A DNA stretch of 28,348 nt from a virus: the IMG/VR virus record IMGVR_UViG_3300030333_007500, positions 1 to 28,348 of that record; one strand, 5' to 3'. The notes under the pieces were generated by a model. It searched no databases, was not told the DNA's origin, and saw only the letters and a list, made by a program, of their open reading frames with translations. Made by a program: the position numbers and the translations under genes. Shown piece by piece: positions 13,261-21,219 of this stretch (position 1 is its first letter; the number at the start of each line of letters is the position of its first letter).

Positions 13261-13592
13261 GTTTCTATAAATTCGTATTTATTAGAGTCTAACATATTTA
13301 GTAAAAGTTTTTTCTTTATCCGATACGTTTCTGTCTTAAACCCCTTACAATCCTCAATAATTGTCTTTTTTCCTGCTTGATAAACAAAATCAGCTATATA
13401 TTTAATTTCACGGTGTTTTTTTTTATTAAAGGTAAAACTAGGTAGCAGAATGTACGGAATTTGATATTTTAAATCTGCAATTTTCCCTGCTTTAAGTAAC
13501 AATTCAAGCTCAATAGCCCTTCTTTTTTCACGCTTTGAATGGTATCCGTCAGGAGTTACCGTATTGTTATACTTATTTTTGCGTATTCTCAT
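13257..13592 (-). CDS. DUF1064 family protein, nuclease-like fold
   Basis: The 111-residue protein matches the DUF1064 pattern: RKNKYNNTVTPDGYHSKREKRRAIELELLLKAGKIADLKYQIPYILLP, then IKYIADFVYQ, then KKTIIEDCKGFKTETYRIKKKLL. The E...D...ExxK-like arrangement (Glu in the first helix, ADF, then IEDCKG) is that of PD-(D/E)xK nucleases; family members are found among phage recombination or replication genes and are suspected Holliday-junction or VRR-type nucleases. The initiating ATG overlaps the upstream gene by 20 bases, without its own ribosome binding site. Function is inferred from the fold. Confidence 0.82.
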   Translation of the reverse strand: MRIRKNKYNNTVTPDGYHSKREKRRAIELELLLKAGKIADLKYQIPYILLPSFTFNKKKHREIKYIADFVYQAGKKTIIEDCKGFKTETYRIKKKLLLNMLDSNKYEFIET

Positions 13593-13773
13593 AACAGTTA
13601 CTTACAAAATATGCTTTTAATAAACGAAGCTCAGCTCTATCATTATCTTGTATATTTATCGTAAAATTTCTTTGTGCCATATTCTTTGCTTTGTATTCAG
13701 CATACTTTGTTTTAATATCAGGCGGCGATTGTGGTACCCTTGGACTTGTTGGTGGTGTCATATTTATATTCAT
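13573..13773 (-). CDS. Hypothetical protein, first gene of minus-strand operon (66 aa)
   Basis: A Met at 13785 is in frame, but its codon overlaps the GGAG (13780-13783, minus strand) that lies 6 bases before the ATG at 13773, so I start it at 13773: MNINMTPPTSPRVPQSPPD. A Pro-rich head precedes a charged helical part (KYAEYKAKNMAQRNF). The function is unknown; it leads the operon that carries the DUF1064 protein. Confidence 0.6.
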   Translation of the reverse strand: MNINMTPPTSPRVPQSPPDIKTKYAEYKAKNMAQRNFTINIQDNDRAELRLLKAYFVSNCYENTQK

Positions 13774-13801
13774 TTGATTCTCCATTTATTTTTAATTTAA
13801 A

Positions 13802-13815
13802 TATACCTAAGTATA
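13802..13815. promoter_or_regulatory. Operator-like inverted repeat between divergent operons
   Basis: TATAC-CTAA-GTATA is a perfect 5-bp-arm inverted repeat. It overlaps the minus-strand -10 and lies about 20 bases before the plus-strand -10, so a bound regulator could control both directions. No protein is assigned; the small HTH protein at 6257 is one candidate. Confidence 0.4.
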
Positions 13816-13818
13816 CCA
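13810..13818 (-). promoter_or_regulatory. Extended -10 promoter of the minus-strand operon
   Basis: On the minus strand TGG-TATACT, in the context TATGGTATACTTAG, mirrors the plus-strand element at 8897-8905. It is about 37 bases from the first start codon and has no clear -35. It likely drives the five-gene minus operon. Confidence 0.5.
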
Positions 13819-13835
13819 TAATTTTAAATTTCACG

Positions 13836-13841
13836 TATAAT
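13836..13841 (+). promoter_or_regulatory. -10 of the packaging operon, giving an almost leaderless transcript
   Basis: A perfect TATAAT ends 8 bases before the ATG at 13850. Transcription would begin about 13848, at or next to the start codon, and no ribosome binding site lies between. The -35 is poor, so an activator may be needed. Confidence 0.5.
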
Positions 13842-13849
13842 GTTTTTAA

Positions 13850-14254
13850 ATGGCAAAAAAAAAATCGGAAGTTATTCCTATGTTTTGGACTAAAGATCGT
13901 TTGAAAATGTTACAAAAATACGCTTTATTACCCCCTTTAAATTTATCTAGTATGTTTAATATATCTTTTTCTGAATTTAGAAAACATATTTCAAATAATA
14001 AAGAAGCGTATTACATTTTACAAAATGCTAGAAATTTTACACTATATCAAGCAATAGAAAATTTAAAAACTAATTCTCAAAGCGGTTGCTTTCAATCGTC
14101 ACGTTTATTGTTGTCTTTATATGGCGGTGATAACCCTGAATCGTTAGATGAGCAACTAGGGAGTAATCAACTATCACCTGAAGAGGTGAAAGCTAACATC
14201 CGAACACTATTACAAAATAATCCTGAACTTTTACCCCCTTCTGATAATGAATGA
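13850..14254 (+). CDS. Probable small terminase subunit
   Basis: The 134-residue protein lies immediately upstream of, and overlaps by 8 bases, the large terminase gene, the usual place for TerS. It is basic and helical with a WTKDRLKMLQKYALLPPLNLSSMFNISFSEFRKHI stretch that could be a DNA-binding HTH, followed by an assembly region and an acidic tail (SPEEVKANIRTLLQNNPELLPPSDNE). No TerS family can be named from sequence. There is no ribosome binding site; the -10 is 8 bases from the start codon. Confidence 0.6.
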   Translation: MAKKKSEVIPMFWTKDRLKMLQKYALLPPLNLSSMFNISFSEFRKHISNNKEAYYILQNARNFTLYQAIENLKTNSQSGCFQSSRLLLSLYGGDNPESLDEQLGSNQLSPEEVKANIRTLLQNNPELLPPSDNE

Positions 14255-15725
14255 TTTTTTAAATGATTTAGAACATCAGTTAAAACTTTATTCACAACTA
14301 AAAGAACAACATGGTTTATTGTTTATGGATTTTGAACGGTATAAAAAACAAAATGATTTCCGTAATTTGATTTTAGACCGTGTAAAAACAGGAGTAGGGG
14401 CTAAAATATTTGTTTGTTTTGGCGGTAATCGTTCTGGAAAAACCGAGTTAGGGGCATCCATTATCGCTGAATTATTAGAATCTAAAAAACAAATGAAATT
14501 ATTATGTGCTACCGTAAACTATTCTATGTCAGTTTCAGTTCAACAAATGAAAATTAACAATTTAATTAATAAGCAATCTTTTACAAAACGGAGCGGTACT
14601 TATGATAATGTAAGAGGATTTCCTCATGAAACAATAGCCACTGATTCAGGCAATATATGTTATTTTCGTTCTTATGCTCAAGGTCGTGAAACGTTTCAAG
14701 GTTTAGATATTGATTTTGCTTGGTTAGATGAAGAATGTAGTTTTATGTTATTTACTGAAGTTTTGTCACGTACTGCCGACCGTAATGGTGTTGTTTTATT
14801 AACTTTTACGTCTTTAATGGGCTACACTAAACTAGTTAATTTTTTATATGATTCTAATAACCCACTCATACAAACTACTACCCTATCTATACTTGATAAT
14901 CCTTTTATTTCTAAAAAAGCTAAAAATGATATAATTGCAACGTGGGATGAGGACGAAATCACAATGAGACGTGACGGAAAACCCCATATTAAAAGTGGTT
15001 TAATATATAAAGAATTTAATAATGATATACACTTAATTGATTCATTTGATTATCTTAAATATGTTAAAGGTAATCCTGATCGGTACGAAATCCACGAAGG
15101 TATAGACCCTCATACAAGAACCCCTCACCATTGGTTACGGTTTTGTTATGACAGAAAAAAAGATATTTTGTATGTAGTTGACGAATTAAAAGCCCCTTAT
15201 GAATCTATGTTAGTTGAAGATTTTTCACGATTAATAAAATCTAAACGTAATGGCGTACACCCCTTATACTGTCAAATTGATACATCCTCACAAACCCCTG
15301 ACGTTATACACAAAGTACACTCAGAAACAGGAGAGTTCCAAGAAGATTTACATACGATTAGAACCGAGTTTGATAAACATGGTATTTCTACTATTTTGTG
15401 TTCAAAAGATAACAATATTGGTATTAATGCCGTTAAAAATCGTTTAAAGTGTGTTAGGACTAAAGATGGAACAATCAAACGACACCCCAAACTATATATA
15501 TTTAATACCCTTAACGGGTTACGTTATGAATTTAAACGATATTCATGGCAAGCCTATGCAAGTGATCGTATTGCCGAGGGCAGGGAAACGTTAAATAAGG
15601 TCAACAAAAAAGATGATCATTTTCTAGATTGCCTTAAATATGAAGCAATAAAACTAAGTAATGATTATAACCTTTCTAACACACCTATCCCTGAATTACC
15701 TATGGTTATTCCTAACATGTATTAA
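14247..15725 (+). CDS. Terminase large subunit (packaging ATPase and nuclease)
   Basis: The 492-residue protein has the ATPase motifs at the N-terminus: Walker A GGNRSGKT (about residues 59-66), Walker B with catalytic Glu in FAWLDEE (about 157-163), and the coupling region LLTFTS (about 184-189). The C-terminal nuclease has EGIDPHT (about 284-290), ILYVVDE, a QIDTSSQ and a final DHFLDCLKYEAIK whose Asp completes the metal site. It powers DNA translocation into the prohead and cuts concatemers. Length and motifs are full. It overlaps the gene before by 8 bases and is followed by a 181-base gap. Confidence 0.95.
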   Translation: MNDFLNDLEHQLKLYSQLKEQHGLLFMDFERYKKQNDFRNLILDRVKTGVGAKIFVCFGGNRSGKTELGASIIAELLESKKQMKLLCATVNYSMSVSVQQMKINNLINKQSFTKRSGTYDNVRGFPHETIATDSGNICYFRSYAQGRETFQGLDIDFAWLDEECSFMLFTEVLSRTADRNGVVLLTFTSLMGYTKLVNFLYDSNNPLIQTTTLSILDNPFISKKAKNDIIATWDEDEITMRRDGKPHIKSGLIYKEFNNDIHLIDSFDYLKYVKGNPDRYEIHEGIDPHTRTPHHWLRFCYDRKKDILYVVDELKAPYESMLVEDFSRLIKSKRNGVHPLYCQIDTSSQTPDVIHKVHSETGEFQEDLHTIRTEFDKHGISTILCSKDNNIGINAVKNRLKCVRTKDGTIKRHPKLYIFNTLNGLRYEFKRYSWQAYASDRIAEGRETLNKVNKKDDHFLDCLKYEAIKLSNDYNLSNTPIPELPMVIPNMY

Positions 15726-15906
15726 TTTATAGTTTTTTTACCTATACAATCAATCAAAACGGTAATATTAGATAATTTTATATGAATTTTATTTGAATAT
15801 CGTTAAATTTTGGGTATAATATTATTATATTAAGCTATTAAATCTAAAAAAAATATAAAAATTACTATTTCTATTATATATATATTTTTACTAAAAGGCT
15901 TAATAT
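15726..15906. other. Intergenic gap with promoter before the portal gene
   Basis: This 181-base AT-rich gap is the largest without any gene in the late region. It contains the promoter at 15793-15820 and a run of AT dinucleotides (about 15877-15890). I see no convincing hairpin, RNA gene or short gene. Confidence 0.6.
15793..15820 (+). promoter_or_regulatory. Promoter of the portal/capsid operon
   Basis: TTGAAT (15793-15798), a 16-base spacer and a perfect TATAAT (15815-15820). It lies about 87 bases before the portal start. It would let structural genes be transcribed apart from the terminase pair. Confidence 0.6.
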
Positions 15907-17880
15907 TTGGAAAAGTTAGAAAGGTATCAGCAAGAGCAAGACGCTATAGAACATTTTCTAGGCTTAAAAAAAACGTATTCTGATCAGCGACAACCCTATG
16001 AAGACGCATGGCAACAAGCCTTAGATGCGGTATACATGCGTGACGATAATTTAACGAAAGTTTATGAAGGCCGAGCAGAAGTAAATTCCCCTATTATGAA
16101 GTGGAAAGTACAGGGCATTGTTAGCCGAGTTATGAAAATTCTTTTTAATTCTATTCCTATCGCACGAATTGAACCAACTCAAGATAGTAAAATGCATGAT
16201 TCTGTTATTGAAGTATGGAATCGTTTTATTTTTGAAAAACAATTAGGTGATATTGATTTCATGGATGCGTACCGATTATTTTTTAAAAATTGTGCTATTC
16301 AAGGTACATCTGTTGCAAAAATCCCACAAATTTATGAAAAACGTGATATTACTTTTTTTCCTGATGATGAAGAAAGTGATACGGAAATGGTTATCAAAGA
16401 TAATACATATTTTGAACCCATATTATTAACTGAATTTTATTCTGATGTTAATAAATATTCACCCCAAGATAGTTTAGCTAATATTCATACCACTGCTATA
16501 CGTTACGAAGATTTAAAAAAACATGAAAAACGTAAAGAAAAATCTACGTTTGAAATGGTTGATCCATCTACAGGTGAAGTCGTTGGCTATGAAGAAAAAA
16601 TGGAAGATGTTGGTAAATATCACAATTTAGATTTAATTGTTAATAACGAGGGCGGTTATTCCCCACAACAACAAGATTATATTGAATTGTTAGGCTTTAA
16701 CCGTACAGCCAGAACAGCATTTCAAAAAGCATTAAGAGATCAAAAAAAATCAGGTTTAGTACGTATTGATGAATGTTATGGAAAATACTTTTTAGATGGA
16801 GAAGAAAGAGAAGTTATTTGTACGATTGCTAACGGTAATGTTGTTATACAATTAGAAGAGTCACCATTTAGGCATAAACAATATGTTAGACCGTTTATTG
16901 TTGGTAAATATGAACCAATACCCAACTGTTTGTACGGTGTTAGTAACGTAGTAGCAGGATTATCTTTATTACGTGAATTAAATGCCGCTAGATCACAAAG
17001 CCGAGACGCTAACACGCAATCTATTTTCCCTATGACCTATATTGATAAAACACGTAACATTAACTGGGATAAAATGTGGAGGCCTAACGGAATTATTGAA
17101 GGTCAAGGCTCTAACGGTATAACTTCTATTATTAATCCTAGTTTAGCAAATGTTAATATTAACGATACGGCTATTATACAACGTGATATAGACCAATTAT
17201 TTAGTTTAAGTCCAGTTCAAGAAGGTACAAGTGACCGAACCAAAATACCACAAACTAAAGGGGCAACATTATCAATTATTGCCCAAAATGATATGCCATT
17301 AAATGAACTTATTAACTTACAAACAAATGAAGTTATAAAACCATTTATTGAAATGTTATATGAACGAAATATAACTTTCAAAGATGTATCCGATTTATTA
17401 AGTGTTTATTCTGAAGAACAGTTAGCAAAACTAGGGTTTACTAACAATATTAAAATGCAAAATTTATACTTTGATTTTAATACAAAAGTTTTAGGTAACT
17501 TAGAATTATCTAACGAAATAGCTCACCAAAATGGCTATATGAATTTTTTAAATTATGCGTCATCTATACCCCCATTAGCTAAACGCATAAATTGGCAAGA
17601 GGTAGGGGAAAAATTATTGGCCGCTTTTGGTATAAAAGACGATGCTAACAATATCTTTTTAGATGATGAACTGGTAGCTCAAACAGATGCACAAATGGCA
17701 CAACAACAACAACAAGCTATGCAACAAGCAAAGCAAATGGAAAAACAAGAACGAATAGAACAAAAAATAGAGGATATAGATAAATATAAAGCTGAAAAAC
17801 AAATTGATTTAGAAGCTAAGTTAATAGAAGACAATCACGAAGTTATGGTAGAAAAATTAACAGGACAAAAAATTGCCTAA
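15907..17880 (+). CDS. Portal protein (TTG start)
   Basis: The 657 residues fit a podovirus portal: helical N-terminus with QRQPYEDAWQQALDAVYMRDDNLT, MKWKVQGIVSRVMKILF, a central wing region, the segment PNCLYGVSNVVAGLSLLRELNAARSQSRDANTQSIFPM, and a Gln-rich coiled C-terminal crown (QMAQQQQQAMQQAKQMEKQERIEQ). The portal forms the twelve-subunit ring through which DNA enters and leaves. AAAAGG at 15893-15898 is 8 bases before TTG 15907; the next Met is at residue 43, beyond conserved-looking sequence, so the TTG start is well supported. Confidence 0.85.
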   Translation: MEKLERYQQEQDAIEHFLGLKKTYSDQRQPYEDAWQQALDAVYMRDDNLTKVYEGRAEVNSPIMKWKVQGIVSRVMKILFNSIPIARIEPTQDSKMHDSVIEVWNRFIFEKQLGDIDFMDAYRLFFKNCAIQGTSVAKIPQIYEKRDITFFPDDEESDTEMVIKDNTYFEPILLTEFYSDVNKYSPQDSLANIHTTAIRYEDLKKHEKRKEKSTFEMVDPSTGEVVGYEEKMEDVGKYHNLDLIVNNEGGYSPQQQDYIELLGFNRTARTAFQKALRDQKKSGLVRIDECYGKYFLDGEEREVICTIANGNVVIQLEESPFRHKQYVRPFIVGKYEPIPNCLYGVSNVVAGLSLLRELNAARSQSRDANTQSIFPMTYIDKTRNINWDKMWRPNGIIEGQGSNGITSIINPSLANVNINDTAIIQRDIDQLFSLSPVQEGTSDRTKIPQTKGATLSIIAQNDMPLNELINLQTNEVIKPFIEMLYERNITFKDVSDLLSVYSEEQLAKLGFTNNIKMQNLYFDFNTKVLGNLELSNEIAHQNGYMNFLNYASSIPPLAKRINWQEVGEKLLAAFGIKDDANNIFLDDELVAQTDAQMAQQQQQAMQQAKQMEKQERIEQKIEDIDKYKAEKQIDLEAKLIEDNHEVMVEKLTGQKIA

Positions 17881-18067
17881 ACTATTAGAAAATACGTTAG
17901 AGTTTAAAGAAATTTTAAACATTATTAATGAGCAAATTGCTATGTTACACAATGAATTAGATCGCTCTTTATTAGATCAAAATAGCAATATTGAATATTT
18001 AGCTGTTAAACGGTTGGCCTATAAAGAATTAATTGATGTATTTGAAACCAAATTTAACAGTAATTAA
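17873..18067 (+). CDS. Small helical protein after the portal (TTG start, 64 aa)
   Basis: The frame begins with TTG at 17873, overlapping the portal stop by 8 bases, with AGGA about 8 bases upstream. No ATG is available near the start. It is a two-helix protein (EFKEILNIINEQIAMLHNELDRSLLD...IEYLAVKRLAYKELIDVFETKF) like small proteins found right after portal genes in other podophages. The function is unknown. Confidence 0.65.
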   Translation: MPKLLENTLEFKEILNIINEQIAMLHNELDRSLLDQNSNIEYLAVKRLAYKELIDVFETKFNSN

Positions 18068-18078
18068 AAGGAGATTTT

Positions 18079-18591
18079 ATGGAAATTATAGAAGAAAATA
18101 ATAAGATAGAAAAATTAGAAGAAATAAAAAAAGAAAAGACGGTTGTACTAGATAAACCTAAAAGAAAGCCACGTAAAAAAAAGGTTGTTACACCTAAAAC
18201 AGATCATTTATTTAATGCTGATAATTATACAGATGATTCATTTAAAGCAAATCATAACATTAAATGTAAAGTCCGAGCGGCCAAGTCTTTAGGGGTTTCT
18301 ATTGATCATTTAAACGATACTTATAGAAAATTGAATGGAAAAAAACTAGACGGGTTTTATATTACTGAACTTATTGACCGTTTTGGGTTTTCTGATGGTA
18401 AACAAAAAAGCCGAGCGCAATTAGCTACGATTCATAATTTAACTAATATTATCCCTGTAGAAGTTGCTGAAGATAAACTAAAAAAGATTTTAGTGTCTAG
18501 TAACGTTGTCGATGCTTATAAAGCACATATAAAGGAATTTACAGACGGGTTTGCACACGAAACTCATGATAAAAGCGTATATGGAGAGTAA
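18079..18591 (+). CDS. Hypothetical head-region protein with basic motif (170 aa)
   Basis: AAAAGGAG precedes the ATG. A charged N-terminal helix (EENNKIEKLEEIKKEK) leads into a very basic KPKRKPRKKKV stretch (about residues 30-40), then a folded region (CKVRAAKSLGVSIDHLNDTYRKLNGKKLDGFYI). The basic patch could bind DNA or the acidic scaffold. It lies between the portal and scaffold genes; no family recognised. Confidence 0.65.
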   Translation: MEIIEENNKIEKLEEIKKEKTVVLDKPKRKPRKKKVVTPKTDHLFNADNYTDDSFKANHNIKCKVRAAKSLGVSIDHLNDTYRKLNGKKLDGFYITELIDRFGFSDGKQKSRAQLATIHNLTNIIPVEVAEDKLKKILVSSNVVDAYKAHIKEFTDGFAHETHDKSVYGE

Positions 18592-18597
18592 ATTAAT

Positions 18598-19491
18598 ATG
18601 GAAAAAGAAATAAATACAGACATTAACACTATGTCATCTGATGAATTAAAAGATTTTATTAATACCGAGAATGGTACACCCATAAACTCTACTAATGAAA
18701 CATCATCTGATACAAATACCGTTGTTGATGAAACTGAAAATGTAAATGTAAATGAAAATGATGCAAGTACAGACACGTCAGAAGATGTGAAACTAGAAGA
18801 ACCATCACAACCCGAAGAAAAACACTTTTATAAAGGTAAATCTAGGGAACAAATTATAGAGATGCAAGAAAATGCAACAAAAAAGATATCTCAACAAGAA
18901 AATTATTTACATAAATTAAATAAAGAGATTGAAGAGCTAAAAAATAGTCATAATGAATTGATTAATAATCAAAAAACAGTAAAAGATACTGATGATTTTG
19001 ACGAAATTTTAGAAAACTATAATCAAGATGACGTTAATGTGATAAATAAATTAGTTGAAAAAAAACTTAACTCTATAAAACAAAACGAAAAAAAACAGAC
19101 TGAAGCAGAATTACAACAAAATTTTTTAGAAAACGATGCTCAGTTTAAGGCATTTGAAATAGTTTTACACCAAACTAATCCTGAATTAATACATAAATTT
19201 CAAGAAAAATTGAAATCTGAGTTTAATTCTAAAGGACGAGCGGAAACAATCGATAAAAAAGGTTGGTTTATGAAATGGTCACAAAAAACATTATCGGATA
19301 TAAAAAATAATAATAATTCTGAAAAAGCTGTTAAATCACAAAAAAATTTAGTAGCTAGAAAATTGAAGGCTAATCCTGTTCCTACATCTTCTACATCTAA
19401 TAATGGTAGTTCTTTAAAAGGAGTGCCAGCACCTAGAGGGGCAGAAGAGTATAGACAATGGGTAAAAGTTAATCATGGTATAACCATCTAG
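18598..19491 (+). CDS. Probable scaffolding protein
   Basis: The 297-residue protein lies immediately upstream of the major capsid gene, where scaffolds are found. It has a very acidic, disordered N-terminus (about residues 1-80, repeated Asn/Thr/Asp/Glu), a long coiled coil (REQIIEMQENATKKISQQENYLHKLNKEIEELKNS), and a basic C-terminus (KAVKSQKNLVARKLKANP, then APRGAEEYRQWVKVNHG) suited to bind the coat protein. It is likely removed or released after prohead assembly. GGAGAG precedes the ATG. Scaffolds share little sequence, so the call rests on place and composition. Confidence 0.72.
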   Translation: MEKEINTDINTMSSDELKDFINTENGTPINSTNETSSDTNTVVDETENVNVNENDASTDTSEDVKLEEPSQPEEKHFYKGKSREQIIEMQENATKKISQQENYLHKLNKEIEELKNSHNELINNQKTVKDTDDFDEILENYNQDDVNVINKLVEKKLNSIKQNEKKQTEAELQQNFLENDAQFKAFEIVLHQTNPELIHKFQEKLKSEFNSKGRAETIDKKGWFMKWSQKTLSDIKNNNNSEKAVKSQKNLVARKLKANPVPTSSTSNNGSSLKGVPAPRGAEEYRQWVKVNHGITI

Positions 19492-19494
19492 TTA

Positions 19495-19513
19495 CGTTAC
19501 ATAAGGAGTAACG
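19495..19513 (+). promoter_or_regulatory. Hairpin presenting the major capsid RBS in its loop
   Basis: CGTTAC (19495-19500) and GTAACG (19508-19513) pair perfectly around a 7-base loop that holds AAGGA; the SD AAGGAG (19504-19508) is mostly in the loop. The ATG follows at 19517. It may tune or stabilise translation of the most abundant protein. Confidence 0.4.
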
Positions 19514-19516
19514 AAA

Positions 19517-20611
19517 ATGGCAGATCAAAAAGCAACAGACGCTAGTTTATCAGCGGCGGTCAATACGTATTACGAAAAAAAGATTTTAGAGGATTTTGAT
19601 AGTAAGGCAGTTTGGTATACAAACAGTCCTGAAATGACACCAATTCCACAGGGTTCAGGTAATGTTGTACAGTTTACACGATACAATAAAATTGATGCTC
19701 TTTTTGCTGATGATTCAGATGAATTTACAGCACAACAAATGTACTTGTCAGCTCAAACGTTGTCAGCAACATTACATGAGCGTGACGGTTACGTACAACT
19801 TTCACGTACAGTTACATTAACTGCTATATCTAATATTCTTGATAAAGCATCTAAAAAAGTACAAGATGCCGCTGTTAAAACATTAGATAAATTAGTACGT
19901 AATGATATCGGTATGGCAGTTGCAGACGTTGCTAATGCTACTAGTGTAAACATGAACAATTTAAAAATTGATGGTGGTACATTAAATAGCTCAGGTATTA
20001 CAGCAAGAGTATGGTCACATGATAAATCAGCCTCAGGCGATAGATTTCCTATGTATCATAACAAAACTCGTTTAGCTCAATCAGCTTTAGTAACAAGTTT
20101 TGCGGCTTCAGCTATGACTATTAAAACATTACAAGATGGTGTTGCCGTTTTAGAAAGTAAAGATATTCCTACATGTGATAACGGATACTATAAACTAATT
20201 TGTCATCCTAATGTGTCTTATCAAATAACAACAAGTCCAGGATTTAAAGGGTGGATTTCTCCTACAAGTTCTGAGCCTGCTAAACAATCTCCAGCATCTG
20301 TTGGAATCGTGGCAGGTGTTGAAGTTATTCAATCAACACTAGGCTACAAATTCCCATTATCAGGAGATACATTAAGCACATCTTCAGGTAGTTTGTATTG
20401 TTCATTATTGTTTGGTGATGAAGCTTTTGGTACTGCTATGATTAGTGGTGAACAAGGTGAGTCAGGTTTTAATTTCTATTTAAAACAATCTGGCCGTGAG
20501 TCAACTAATGACCCAACAAACAAGAAAAAACAAGCCGCTTTCTCTATTTATGGAGTAGGAAAAGTATTAAACAAGTCCGCAGGACTATGGATATTAACAA
20601 CTAAAGTTTAA
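19517..20611 (+). CDS. Major capsid protein, N4-gp56-like
   Basis: The 364-residue protein carries the N4-gp56-family pattern: YYEKKILEDFDSKAVWYTNSPEMTPIPQGSGNVVQFTRYNKIDALFADDSDEF, then TLHERDGYVQLSRTVTLTAISNILDKASKKVQDAAVKTLDKLVRNDI, and later CHPNVSYQI and SIYGVGKVL. It is the HK97-fold shell protein. A clear ribosome binding site lies within a hairpin just upstream, and a strong terminator lies 13 bases downstream of the stop, consistent with a highly expressed gene. Confidence 0.88.
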   Translation: MADQKATDASLSAAVNTYYEKKILEDFDSKAVWYTNSPEMTPIPQGSGNVVQFTRYNKIDALFADDSDEFTAQQMYLSAQTLSATLHERDGYVQLSRTVTLTAISNILDKASKKVQDAAVKTLDKLVRNDIGMAVADVANATSVNMNNLKIDGGTLNSSGITARVWSHDKSASGDRFPMYHNKTRLAQSALVTSFAASAMTIKTLQDGVAVLESKDIPTCDNGYYKLICHPNVSYQITTSPGFKGWISPTSSEPAKQSPASVGIVAGVEVIQSTLGYKFPLSGDTLSTSSGSLYCSLLFGDEAFGTAMISGEQGESGFNFYLKQSGRESTNDPTNKKKQAAFSIYGVGKVLNKSAGLWILTTKV

Positions 20612-20623
20612 GGCTTAATTTTT

Positions 20624-20657
20624 AGGGGTAATATTAATTTATTACCCCTTTTTTTTT
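20624..20657 (+). terminator. Strong intrinsic terminator after the capsid gene
   Basis: AGGGGTAATA (20624-20633) pairs perfectly with TATTACCCCT (20640-20649) around a 6-base loop, followed by an unbroken run of T to 20657. It would stop or attenuate transcription after the capsid gene, raising capsid message relative to downstream tail genes. Confidence 0.9.
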
Positions 20658-20711
20658 GCTTTATTTTACTTTTATGTTATTATAAAGATGTTCACTTAAA
20701 CCATGCTAAGG

Positions 20712-20749
20712 AAAGATGAGCGGCTTTATTGCTGTTCGTCTTTTTTTTT
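20712..20749 (+). terminator. Second terminator-like hairpin, in the leader of the next gene
   Basis: AGATGAGCGGC (20714-20724) pairs along its whole length with GCTGTTCGTCT (20731-20741) if three G-U pairs are allowed, loop TTTATT, then nine T to 20749. It comes about 24 bases before the start at 20773 and after a TATAAA-like element at 20681-20686. It could be an attenuator or the end of a short RNA. Confidence 0.7.
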
Positions 20750-20772
20750 GGCTAAAATTTATAAGGATTTTT

Positions 20773-21078
20773 ATGTCACAAAACCAATACGATCAACCCA
20801 AAACCGTTTATTTTGCTAGTAATGATACGTCATTTACTACAGGTGACGGCACGGTAACACTTGATGTTATTGGTACATTATTACGTAATAGTGTTGATGG
20901 TTATATTATTAATGATGGTGACGGAGCTATTACTGTTACTTTATCGTCTGATGGTACTAATTATGGTAATAACATTCATACCATTAAAGACCAAGTGTTT
21001 AGTTTGAAAACGTTATCAATAGCAAAAATAAGGCTTGTCGCTGTTGCTACAAGTGCCTATCGAGTATTTTGTGTTTAG
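20773..21078 (+). CDS. Beta-rich small structural protein, possible decoration or head protein (101 aa)
   Basis: AAGG (20763-20766) precedes ATG 20773, giving MSQNQYDQPKTVYFASNDTSF. The protein is beta-rich with Gly/Asp/Thr turns (GDGTVTLDVIG, INDGDGAITVTLSSDG), as in small capsid-decorating or head-fibre proteins. The same frame is open from an ATG at 20716 inside the terminator hairpin (adding a hydrophobic SGFIAVRLFFWLKFIRIF), but that start has poor spacing from AAGGA and lies in a hairpin. The decoration role is inferred from location and composition. Confidence 0.6.
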   Translation: MSQNQYDQPKTVYFASNDTSFTTGDGTVTLDVIGTLLRNSVDGYIINDGDGAITVTLSSDGTNYGNNIHTIKDQVFSLKTLSIAKIRLVAVATSAYRVFCV

Positions 21079-21087
21079 GAGGAAATT

Positions 21088-21219
21088 ATGCCCTTAAAAA
21101 AAGGTAAAAAAAATATTGGTTATAATATAAAAGAATTAAAATCATCTGGTAAACCTAAAAAGCAAGCTGTTGCAATCGCTATGAAAAAGGCAAAAGGTAA
21201 ACGAAACTATGGGAAGTGA
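21088..21219 (+). CDS. Short basic conserved phage protein (43 aa)
   Basis: GGAGGAAATT immediately precedes the ATG. The product has the pattern MPLKKGKKNIGYNIKEL ... GKPKKQAVAIAMKKA, which recurs as a very short conserved protein between head and adaptor genes of many phages. It is strongly basic and probably helical near the end; its role is unknown. The stop overlaps the following start by 11 bases. Confidence 0.75.
   Translation: MPLKKGKKNIGYNIKELKSSGKPKKQAVAIAMKKAKGKRNYGK

Noticed and set aside
20716-20772. Start of the 101-residue beta-rich protein at ATG 20716
   Set aside because: The ATG lies in a terminator-like hairpin with only 3 bases between AAGGA and ATG; 20773 has a better-spaced AAGG. 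Kept as a possibility in the findings.
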